11,160 bases of DNA. Origin: a bacterium (GTDB lineage: Bacteria > RBG-13-66-14). The stretch covers positions 1-11,160 of the forward strand of contig JAPLSK010000233.1 of the NCBI GenBank assembly GCA_026398675.1. Reading direction: 5' to 3'. Both the position numbers and the translations under genes were made by a program. Position 1 is the first letter of the stretch. Each line of letters opens with the position of its first letter. The notes beneath the pieces are model-generated. The model saw only the letters and a list, made by a program, of their open reading frames with translations, had not been told where the DNA came from and did not search any database. Below, one piece after another: positions 5,386-11,160 of the stretch.

Positions 5386-6113
5386 TCAGACCTGACAGCC
5401 GGGGCAGAAATACGTGCTCCTCTGCTGCTGGACGATTCGCTCAATTCGGCCGCCGCAGCGGGGGCAGACCTCGCCTTTCCGACCGTAGGCCCGGAGGTGG
5501 CGCTGGTGCTCCCCCGGCAAACCACGGGAGTCCCGGTAATCGGAGAGGGTGGTTCCGCGGTGGGTAATCGCCTCGGCGAGGACGTCGCGGATAGCGTTCA
5601 GGAGTTTTAAGCGCTCCCGCGGCGTCAGTCCCGAGACCGGCCGATCGGGGCACAGACCGGGAGCCAGACCTTCAGCGCCTGGCGGCTCCCGGCGATGAGC
5701 GTGGAAAATATTTCCGGGGTGAGGGTGGGGTCGAACGGCTCCACGCCGGCGGGCTTCGCATCGCACAACGATTCGCAGAGTCTGATCTCGCCGAGGCGGC
5801 GGAGGTCGTGGAAGAGGAGGTGGCCGTTTTCCAGCGTAACGACGGCTCGGAGGTTTCTGGGGCAAAAATCCGTCCCCGGCGACCAGGTCAGGCGGCCGGT
5901 CATCCGCAGGTCGAAGCGCAGGCAGAGGCCCGTCTCCAGCTCCACGACGAGCCGCTTCCCGACCCGCAGGACCTTTTTTACCGTCGTTCCCGACAGGCCG
6001 GTGGTGTCGAGCGCCAGGCGGGAGTCGAGGATTTCGACGCGGACCAGCCGCCCGCCCTCAAGGAGAGGGGCGAGCTGACGGGCGATGGTCTCGACTTCGG
6101 GCAGCTCGGGCAT
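5386..6113 (-). pseudogene. fpg: Formamidopyrimidine-DNA glycosylase, disrupted by internal deletion/frameshift
   Basis: Fpg/MutM removes oxidised purines such as 8-oxoguanine from DNA. The first frame (from ATG 6113) begins MPELPEVETIARQL, with catalytic P2 and E3, and is normal as far as LKVWL. It then switches frame and stops near 5625. The rest of the gene resumes in another frame as GLCPDRPVSGLTPRERLKLL and continues to 5386, including GTTLSDY and the complete zinc finger CPRC...CPGC. About 22 residues are missing at the junction: the LLDQ...AGLGNIYADEALFRA segment that holds the conserved Asn and the helix-two-turn-helix. The junction (5647-5670) is an imperfect 12-base tandem repeat. 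As written, no active enzyme can be made. TAAAGT lies 9 bases before ATG and there is no clear ribosome site, so the original message may have been nearly leaderless. Confidence 0.85.
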
Positions 6114-6159
6114 GGCGGGGCAACTTTAGCACAGCGTAGGTTTTTAATAAATGTCGGGC

Positions 6160-6298
6160 GGGGACTTCAGTCCCCTAGCCCTCACCCTTAGCCCCGTCGG
6201 CGCGCCGCTCCCACGGGGAGAGGGGGGCCGCCCCGACCCTCAACCTGGGTTGAGATGATGTAGGGGCGACCCGTAGGACGAGTCCTCTGCGGTCGCCC
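6160..6298. repeat. Cluster of four GC-rich palindromes
   Basis: Within 140 bases there are GGGGACT-TC-AGTCCCC (6160-6175), CCCCGT...ACGGGG (6192-6218) enclosing the palindrome CGGCGCGCCG, CTCAACC-TG-GGTTGAG (6239-6254), and GGGCGACC...GGTCGCCC (6264-6271 with 6291-6298) enclosing AGGA-CGAG-TCCT. Composition is very GC-rich and changes abruptly at about 6302 to AT-rich sequence. The arrangement resembles REP/BIME-type interspersed repeats, though copies elsewhere in the genome cannot be seen here. It ends 46 bases before fpg and interrupts the gene fragment upstream. Confidence 0.65.
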
Positions 6299-6343
6299 GC
6301 TAATGGAAGTAACGAAAAAAAACACCAGTAGATTCTTGTTCAT
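6188..6343 (-). pseudogene. Truncated AT-rich gene with signal-peptide-like start, running into repeats
   Basis: ATG at 6343 overlaps the stop of the preceding gene as ATGA and has AGGAG 8 bases upstream, so a real translation start is likely. The first 16 residues, MNKNLLVFFFVTSISG, are a good secretion signal or membrane anchor and use AT-rich codons. From about 6301 the frame runs through the palindromic repeat cluster, giving an improbable Arg/Gly/Pro-rich tail to a stop at 6188 (51 residues in total). The likely history is a secreted, lipo- or membrane protein gene whose body was replaced by repeats or deleted. Its original function cannot be read. Confidence 0.5.
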
Positions 6344-6702
6344 TTCGTCGACTCCTGAATTTGAGTATCGCCCAGTTTAGTAATAATCACATCTATTTTA
6401 AAGAAAGTTACACAAGCACTGTATCTTACCCTACCCTTCGGTGATGTATCATCTCCATTACAGCCAATTGATAAGTGTTTTTTAAAAAAACCATCCTTAA
6501 TCACTTTTATAATATCTTCGGTAATGTCGTTATCTTTACCACATCCGTACCCTTTGTTGTCTATATTATGGCATTTAATTAGCAGCCTACCATTTACAAA
6601 GCTCTCATTAGAATAGTGTTTTTCTCTACGTTTAAAGTGACATCTTTCAACAACATTTATACTTATCCGGTTGTGTAATAAAAAATCATGTAAATTGAAC
6701 AT
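6340..6702 (-). CDS. AT-rich orphan protein, unknown function
   Basis: A 120-residue protein I do not recognise. It is rich in Lys, Asn, Asp and Ile and contains five cysteines (21, 44, 54, 81, 97), with CHNIDNKGYGCGKDND in the middle and IGCNGDDTSPKG later. There is no signal peptide, no membrane segment and no catalytic motif I can name. GAGG lies about 6 bases before ATG, and the gene starts 12 bases after the ATPase stop, so it sits in the same transcription unit. Base composition is strikingly different from its neighbours: the 60 bases from 6481 contain 16 G or C. A second, truncated cistron overlaps its stop. This suggests horizontally acquired sequence dropped behind the pilB-like gene. 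The cysteines could bind metal or form disulfides; that is speculation. Confidence 0.7.
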   Translation of the reverse strand: MFNLHDFLLHNRISINVVERCHFKRREKHYSNESFVNGRLLIKCHNIDNKGYGCGKDNDITEDIIKVIKDGFFKKHLSIGCNGDDTSPKGRVRYSACVTFFKIDVIITKLGDTQIQESTK

Positions 6703-6714
6703 TTTTACCTCGCT

Positions 6715-8406
6715 CTACCCCAGCACCCGCTCGATCTCCTCCAGGGTGGTCAGGCCGCGCTTGAACTTCTGCACCGCCGACTGGCGCAGCGTCTGCATCC
6801 CCTGCTCCACGGCGTACTCGCGCATGGCCCGCTCGCCGGTCTGCTCGCCTATCATCGTCCGGAGCGTGTCGTCAACCATTAGTATCTCGAAGATACCCAC
6901 CTGTCCCGCGTATCCCAGCCCGAGGCAGTTCTCGCAGCCCGAGCCGACGAAGCTCGCCACCCCTTCCATTTCAGAGGGTTTGAGGCCGAATTTTTCTAGA
7001 AGCTCGGCCGTGTAGGTTACGGGTTCCCGGCAGCTCGGGCAGATGCGCCTGAGCAGGCGCTGGGCGATGACCGTGTTGAGGCTGGCGGCCAGCATGAACG
7101 GCTCCACGCCCATGTTCACCAGGCGGTTGATGGTGCTGACCGCGTCGTTGGTGTGGACGGTGGAGAAGACGAGGTGGCCGGTCAAGGCGGCCTGGATGCA
7201 GATGTTGGCCGTCTCGATGTCCCGGACCTCGCCGACCAGGATCACGTTGGGGTCCTGGCGCAGGAAGCCCCGCAGCGCCCGGGCGAAGGTCAGGCCTATC
7301 TCCGCGTTGGCGTTGATCTGGTTCACGCCGTCCAGCTCGTACTCGACCGGGTCCTCCACGGTCATGATGTTGCGCGAGGGGTCGTTGAGAACTTTGATGG
7401 CGGCGTAGAGGGTGGTGGTCTTGCCCGAGCCGGTGGGGCCGGTGACGAGGATGACGCCGTTCGGCACGCCGATGGCCTTTTCGAAAATGACCAGCTGTTC
7501 CTTGGTGAAACCCAGCTCCTCCAGCGGGATGTTTATGGTGGAGGAGCGCAAGAGGCGCAGGGCCACTTTCTCGCCGGTGATGGTGTGGGCGGTGGAGACG
7601 CGGATGTCCACCGGCTCGCCCCGGGCGTCGAAGCGGATGGCCCCGTCCTGGGGCATGCGCCGCTCGGCGATGTCCAGGTTGGCCATGATTTTCAGGCGGC
7701 TGACGATGGCGTCGCGGTACTTCGCCTCGGGGGAGAGGACCTCGTGGAGGATGCCGTCCACCCGGTAGCGGATGCGGAAGCGGTCGGCGTAGCTCTCCAG
7801 GTGGATGTCCGAGGACTTGTGGGCGAGTGCGTCGGCGATGAGGTCGTTGACGAAGTTGATGATGGGCGCCTCGTCGGTGGAGGTGGGCGCGGCGACGGTC
7901 GTCTTCGGGGTCTCGGGGGCCTCGACGATTGGCTCCTCCTTCTCGAGGGCGGGCCGGGTTTTCGTCTTCTTTTTCGTCGGCGGTTCCAGGCCGTAGAAGC
8001 GCTCGATAGCGGCCAGCAGCTGTTCCCTCGACGCCACCACCGGCTGGACGTCGTAGTCGGTGGCGAAGCGGGCGGCGTCTATGGCCACCATGTCCCCCGG
8101 GTCCAGCATGGCCAGCGCCAGACGGTTCCCCCGGCGCTGGAGGGGGAGGATTGTGTGCTGCCGGGCGATTTCGGCGGGGACCTTCTTCAGGAGCCCCGGC
8201 TCGATCTCGACGTCGGTCAAGTCCACGTAGGGCAGGCCGAGTTGACGGGACACGGCCGCCGCCAGCTCGCGGTCGTCCATCAAACCGCTCTCCAGGGTCG
8301 CGGCGATGAAGCTGATACCCTCCCGGGTCTGAATCACGACGACCCGCTCCAACTCCTCTTGGGAGAGCGCGCCCGACTCGACCAGGGTCTGTTCCAGACT
8401 GCGGAT
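6715..8406 (-). CDS. pilB: PilB/GspE-family type IV pilus or type II secretion ATPase
   Basis: This 563-residue cytoplasmic hexameric ATPase would drive pilus extension or pseudopilus assembly. An N-terminal T2SSE_N-like domain (about 1-140, LEQTLVESGALSQEELERV onward) is followed by a charged, Pro-rich linker (141-180) and the motor domain. Walker A is GPTGSGKT (323-330), the Asp-box region MTVEDPVEYELDGV is near 348-361, Walker B is ILVGEVRD (389-396), and the His-box region TGHLVFSTVHTNDA is at 409-422. The zinc-binding tetracysteine motif is C456, C459, C491, C494. All key residues are present. The start is odd: no ATG, GTG or TTG lies in frame after the ptsN stop until well inside the first domain. 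AUC at 8406, 6 bases after AGGGGG, gives the expected N-terminus. No other pilus gene is visible, so PilB and GspE cannot be separated. Confidence 0.92.
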   Translation of the reverse strand: MRSLEQTLVESGALSQEELERVVVIQTREGISFIAATLESGLMDDRELAAAVSRQLGLPYVDLTDVEIEPGLLKKVPAEIARQHTILPLQRRGNRLALAMLDPGDMVAIDAARFATDYDVQPVVASREQLLAAIERFYGLEPPTKKKTKTRPALEKEEPIVEAPETPKTTVAAPTSTDEAPIINFVNDLIADALAHKSSDIHLESYADRFRIRYRVDGILHEVLSPEAKYRDAIVSRLKIMANLDIAERRMPQDGAIRFDARGEPVDIRVSTAHTITGEKVALRLLRSSTINIPLEELGFTKEQLVIFEKAIGVPNGVILVTGPTGSGKTTTLYAAIKVLNDPSRNIMTVEDPVEYELDGVNQINANAEIGLTFARALRGFLRQDPNVILVGEVRDIETANICIQAALTGHLVFSTVHTNDAVSTINRLVNMGVEPFMLAASLNTVIAQRLLRRICPSCREPVTYTAELLEKFGLKPSEMEGVASFVGSGCENCLGLGYAGQVGIFEILMVDDTLRTMIGEQTGERAMREYAVEQGMQTLRQSAVQKFKRGLTTLEEIERVLG

Positions 8407-8416
8407 GGTCCACCCC

Positions 8417-8866
8417 CTACACGTGGGTTCGCAGGATATCGTACACCTCGAGGGCGCTCTCGGCTTCCTTGAGCCGTTCCCGGAGTGTCGGAACGTGGAG
8501 GAGCCGCGAGATTTCACCGAGGAGTATGACCACCTCGGTGGGGTTCACGGCGGAACCGGCGATGGCGAAAACTAACATTACCGGTTGCCCGTCCTGGCTC
8601 TGCCAATCAACTTTCACCGAGGTGACGCCGATTGCCAGCCGCGACTTCGCGAGTTCTTCCAGCCGGCAGTGGGGGAGGGCGACCCCGTGGCCGATTCCGG
8701 TGCTTATCTCCTCGCGGGCCTCGATGGCCTCCGCGATGGCCTTCGCGTTGTGGATCTCGTCCTGGAGGAGCCCCGCCATCTCGGCGATTATCCCTTCCTT
8801 GGTGTCCGCCTCCAGGGGGACCCGGATGCGCTCGAGGGCGAGGTAATTCAAAAGAAGCTCGGACAC
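8417..8866 (-). CDS. ptsN: PTS EIIA (fructose/Ntr-type), PtsN-like
   Basis: A 149-residue EIIA domain of the fructose/nitrogen-PTS family (PF00359). The phosphorylated histidine is H66 in GIGHGVALPHCR, preceded by the usual helix IAEAIEAREEISTGIG. Stand-alone proteins of this type usually receive phosphate from an NPr/HPr protein and regulate metabolism, potassium or envelope functions rather than carrying sugar. No EIIB or EIIC is nearby. It starts at GTG 8866, two bases after the merR stop, with GGAAGAG 5 bases upstream, and ends 10 bases before the proposed ATPase start, so it belongs to the der-plsY-merR-ptsN-pilB operon. A regulatory link between PTS phosphorylation and pili is possible but not shown here. 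Confidence 0.9.
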   Translation of the reverse strand: MSELLLNYLALERIRVPLEADTKEGIIAEMAGLLQDEIHNAKAIAEAIEAREEISTGIGHGVALPHCRLEELAKSRLAIGVTSVKVDWQSQDGQPVMLVFAIAGSAVNPTEVVILLGEISRLLHVPTLRERLKEAESALEVYDILRTHV

Positions 8867-8868
8867 GG

Positions 8869-9186
8869 CTACTCTTCCAGAATCTGCCTGACCTGCAAGA
8901 GTTCTTGGCGAATGTGGCGGAGCCTCTCGGCGAGCTTCGCCCCGTCGGGCTTCGGGGCTTTATCCAGGTCGAGCTGCCGCCGCGCCCCGGCGATGGTGAG
9001 CCCCACCTCGTCCAACAGGAGCTCCAGGCGCAGGACGAGCCCCAGGGCCTCGTAGGTCAGGAAGACCTCGTCCTCCTCCTCGAGGGCCAGCTCACGCAGC
9101 TCGGGAAACTCCGAGAGCCAGTAGGAGACTTTGGTCGCCGGCACGCCGGTCATCCGTTCTACCTGATCCAGACTGAAGCGGTCCAA
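8869..9186 (-). CDS. Small MerR-family helix-turn-helix regulator
   Basis: A 105-residue protein consisting of a MerR-type winged helix-turn-helix: FSLDQVERMTGVPATKVSYWLSEFPEL (about 4-30), a wing with LTYEALGLVLRL, then LLLDEVGLTIAGARRQL, which matches the MerR family's G(L/Y)TIxGAR(R)xL segment. A short amphipathic helix at the C-terminus (about 85-105, KLAERLRHIRQELLQVRQIL) probably dimerises it. There is no ligand-binding domain or metal-binding cysteine, so it is not a metal sensor of the classic kind. The start is TTG at 9186, with AAGGAG 5 bases upstream that overlaps the plsY stop; no ATG gives the full helix-turn-helix. It may regulate its own operon. Similar small MerR proteins next to pilus or ribosome-associated genes are common in poorly studied phyla, as far as I recall. 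Confidence 0.85.
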   Translation of the reverse strand: MDRFSLDQVERMTGVPATKVSYWLSEFPELRELALEEEDEVFLTYEALGLVLRLELLLDEVGLTIAGARRQLDLDKAPKPDGAKLAERLRHIRQELLQVRQILEE

Positions 9187-9195
9187 AGGGGCTCC

Positions 9196-9831
9196 TTACG
9201 GTTTCGGGGAGTTTTCCCCGGGCAGGGGGGCGTTCTCCCGACCCTCGCGCAGCCTCTTCAGGTTGCCTCGGTGCATGAATATTACCAGAGCCGCCGCCGG
9301 AACGCCAAACCCGAGGAGGACCCAATTCATCCCGCCCCCGGCCAGGCCGAAGACCGTAATTACGACGGGGTAGGCCACCGAGGCGGAGATGGTGGCTACG
9401 GAGACGATGCGGGTGGCGAAGGCCACGATTAAAAAGAGACCCAGGGTGACGAGACCGATCCAGGGATCGAGGGCCGCCGCCGCGCCGACGCCGGCCATCG
9501 CCCCCTTGCCGCCCCGAAAGCCCAGAAAGGGCGTGAAGATGTGCCCCAGCATGACGGCCACCATCAGCGCGCAGCCGTAGAGGGTGGGGTCGAGCCAGCT
9601 TACGGGGAAGAGTTGGGGGAGGAAATAGACCCCGACAAAACCCTTGGCGCCGTCCAGGACGTAGGCCAGCACACCGGGGACTTTGCCGCAGGTGCGCAGG
9701 ACGTTGGTGGCGCCGACGTTCTTCGAGCCCTCCTCGCGCAGGTCTATCCCGCGCCAGAGCTTGGCGACGAGCCAGCTCCAGGGGACGGAACCCCAGACTA
9801 TGGCGACGAGAAGGCTCAGGGCGAAGGTCAA
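9196..9831 (-). CDS. plsY: Acyl-phosphate:glycerol-3-phosphate acyltransferase PlsY
   Basis: This 211-residue inner-membrane enzyme transfers an acyl group from acyl-phosphate to glycerol-3-phosphate, the first step in phospholipid synthesis. The three PlsY motifs are present: GSKNVGATNVLRT (35-47), GHIFTPFLGFRGGKG (96-110, glycine-rich phosphate loop) and HRGNLKRLREGRE (187-199). Hydrophobic segments near 3-22, 52-70, 85-105, 118-142 and 143-185 fit its multi-pass topology. I chose TTG at 9831, overlapping the der stop as TTGA, with a GAGGA ribosome site 6 bases upstream; it places the first membrane helix right after the start. The in-frame ATG at 10332 lies deep inside der and is not credible. 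Coupling to der suggests coordinated translation. Length is normal for the family. Confidence 0.94.
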   Translation of the reverse strand: MTFALSLLVAIVWGSVPWSWLVAKLWRGIDLREEGSKNVGATNVLRTCGKVPGVLAYVLDGAKGFVGVYFLPQLFPVSWLDPTLYGCALMVAVMLGHIFTPFLGFRGGKGAMAGVGAAAALDPWIGLVTLGLFLIVAFATRIVSVATISASVAYPVVITVFGLAGGGMNWVLLGFGVPAAALVIFMHRGNLKRLREGRENAPLPGENSPKP

Positions 9832-11160
9832 CGGCGTCCTCGCTTTTTCGACGCGGCGCCGGAAAAGCTTCTTTCGGCGTCGGACGACCCCTTTTGCCGG
9901 CGGGGCCTCTTCTCCATCCGGTACTCGACGAAGAGCGGCACGCCCGCCCAGCCGCCGGCCTCGCGCAGTCGGTTCTCCAGGAAGCGCCGCCAGGAGAAAT
10001 GAATCTCCGCCACGCGATTGGTGAAGACGGTGAAGCCGGGCGGCCCGGCGTTGGTCTGCACGGCGTAGAGCAGCTTCACCTCTTTTCCCCGGAAGATGGG
10101 CGGCGGGTGGGCCTCCTGGGCCTTCTGCACGACGCGGTTCAGCTCCGGCGTGGGCATCTGCCGCACGAAAGCCTCGGCCACCCGACCGATTTCGTCCATC
10201 AGGAGCTTGAGGCCGAGTCCCTGGGTGGCGCTCGTAAAGGCCACCGGGATGTGGGCGGCGAAGCCCAGGAGCCCGTGGGCGTCCTCGGTCAGCCTTCGCT
10301 TTTCCGTGCGGTTGTGCTCCACCAGGTCGCACTTGTTGAAGACCAGAATCGCCGCCCGGCCCTCCTCCAGGGCGTAGCCCAGAATCTTCGCGTCCTGGGT
10401 CACCAGTCCCTGCACGGTGTCCACCAGCATGAGCACGAGGCGGCTGCGGCGGATGTGCTCCAGGGCGCGTACCACGGTGAGCCGCTCGAGGAACTCCCCG
10501 CGGACCTTCTTCTTTTTTCGCAGCCCGGCGGTGTCCACCAGGAGGTAATCATGTCCGCCGTACTTGAAGGGCACCCCCACGGCGTCGCGGGTGGTTCCCG
10601 GAACCTCCGAGGTTATCAGGCGGTTCTCCCCGACCAGGGCGTTGACCAGTGAGCTTTTGCCAGAGTTGGGCCGCCCGATGATGGCGATGGGGAAGGGCCC
10701 GTCATCCGGTTTTTCCGTGAAACCGCCGACGGTATTCTCGACGGCCTCGAGGAGCTTTTTGAAATTCCGCTTTCCCTTGGCCGAGAGCGGAATGACGTCG
10801 GCGTCGAATCCCAGGGAGTAGAAGTCGCCGGCGGCGGCCTCCAGCCGCTCGTTGTCGGCCTTGTTGACCACGATGACGAGAGGCTTTTTCAGCCGGCGCA
10901 GCGTGTCGGCAATCTCGATGTCCTCGGGCAACAGGCCGTCAATGGCGTCCACCACGAACAGGACGAGGTCGGCCTCGGCGAGGGCGATTTGGCGCTGCTC
11001 GTCCACGAGCTGGCGCATCTCGGGGTCGGCCTGGTCCCAGCCGCCGGTGTCCACGACTCCGAACCGGCCGAAGGGCCAGTGCGCCTCGGCGTACATACGG
11101 TCCCGCGTCACGCCGGGGAGGGCGTCCACGATGGCCAGCCGCCTCCCGATGAGGCGGTTG
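9828..11160 (-). CDS. der: Ribosome-assembly GTPase Der (EngA), 5' end outside window
   Basis: Der is an essential tandem-GTPase that matures the 50S ribosomal subunit. The visible 443 residues lack only the first P-loop. The first G domain retains NRLIGRRLAIVDALPGVTRD, DTGGW and NKAD. The second has GRPNSGKSS, PGTTRD, DTAGL, NKCD and TSA. The C-terminal KH-like domain follows (about 340-405 of the visible part), then a basic tail rich in Arg, Lys and Ser that overlaps the plsY start by four bases. The frame is open to the window edge, and the ATG at 11129 is an internal methionine-like position within the first domain, not the start. No damage is visible. It is probably the first visible gene of a five-gene operon running to the PilB-like ATPase. 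Confidence 0.96.
   Translation of the reverse strand, partial: NRLIGRRLAIVDALPGVTRDRMYAEAHWPFGRFGVVDTGGWDQADPEMRQLVDEQRQIALAEADLVLFVVDAIDGLLPEDIEIADTLRRLKKPLVIVVNKADNERLEAAAGDFYSLGFDADVIPLSAKGKRNFKKLLEAVENTVGGFTEKPDDGPFPIAIIGRPNSGKSSLVNALVGENRLITSEVPGTTRDAVGVPFKYGGHDYLLVDTAGLRKKKKVRGEFLERLTVVRALEHIRRSRLVLMLVDTVQGLVTQDAKILGYALEEGRAAILVFNKCDLVEHNRTEKRRLTEDAHGLLGFAAHIPVAFTSATQGLGLKLLMDEIGRVAEAFVRQMPTPELNRVVQKAQEAHPPPIFRGKEVKLLYAVQTNAGPPGFTVFTNRVAEIHFSWRRFLENRLREAGGWAGVPLFVEYRMEKRPRRQKGSSDAERSFSGAASKKRGRR

Noticed and set aside
6971..8413. 480-residue minus-strand frame starting GTG near the ptsN stop
   Set aside because: It overlaps the ATPase out of frame and is Arg/Pro/Gly/His-rich with no motifs; the Walker A, Walker B and CxxC motifs are all in the other frame.
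7153..8472. 439-residue open frame on the plus strand
   Set aside because: It is the antisense of the PilB-like ATPase gene, Gly/Val/Asp-rich without any domain, as expected when a GC-rich gene is read backwards.
9832..10332. 167-residue N-terminal extension of PlsY
   Set aside because: It reads der out of frame and is Arg/Gly/Pro-rich; TTG 9831 with a ribosome site gives a normal-length PlsY.
1..11160. CRISPR array, tRNA or rRNA genes
   Set aside because: No regularly spaced direct repeats and no recognisable tRNA arms or rRNA sequence were seen on either strand; the palindromes at 6160-6298 are all different and not spaced as CRISPR repeats.

Overview
The window comes from a GC-rich bacterial chromosome, probably a deep-branching anaerobe known mainly from metagenomes. 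It has a two-iron desulfoferrodoxin and ferritin-like proteins, a type IV pilus/type II secretion ATPase, and bacterial housekeeping genes (der, plsY, fpg). No rRNA or tRNA gene is present, so phylum-level placement is not possible from the sequence alone. Every gene I can support lies on the minus strand, so the window reads from high to low coordinates.

Region A (11160 to 6715) is a tight operon: der (5' end outside the window), plsY, a small MerR-type regulator, a PTS EIIA/PtsN-like protein and a PilB/GspE-family ATPase. Gaps are tiny or negative, and plsY, merR and ptsN start with TTG, TTG and GTG. The ATPase has no ordinary start codon in a sensible place; AUC at 8406 is the best fit.

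Region B (6702 to about 6160) is an AT-rich island (one 60-base sample is 27% GC). It holds a 120-residue orphan protein and, overlapping its stop codon, the first ~15 codons of a second gene with a signal-peptide-like start. That gene runs straight into a GC-rich block of four palindromes (6160-6300), so it looks truncated.

Region C (6113 to 3474) is a DNA-repair and oxidative-stress block. fpg is broken by an internal deletion plus frame change that removes the helix-two-turn-helix region. A good sigma-70-type promoter follows (5280-5308), preceded by tandem TCGGGAA...ATATCACAA repeats. It probably drives a 38-residue ferritin-like remnant, desulfoferrodoxin, a ferritin and a rubrerythrin-like di-iron protein, ending at a hairpin terminator (3421-3443). 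Together these would remove superoxide and peroxide and store iron.

Region D (3369 to 2408) is a single GNAT-family gene with a perfect TATAAT box so close to the start codon that its mRNA should be nearly leaderless.

Region E (2407 to 1) is an accessory cassette of visibly lower GC. An EcoRI-family adenine DNA methyltransferase overlaps (GTGA) a DUF262/ParB-fold protein that runs off the window edge. This pair is a candidate restriction-modification or anti-phage system. Its upstream region has a short ORF reading MGGRLFYGDN, which resembles the start of an unrelated DNA-methylase family and may be the scar of an earlier gene.
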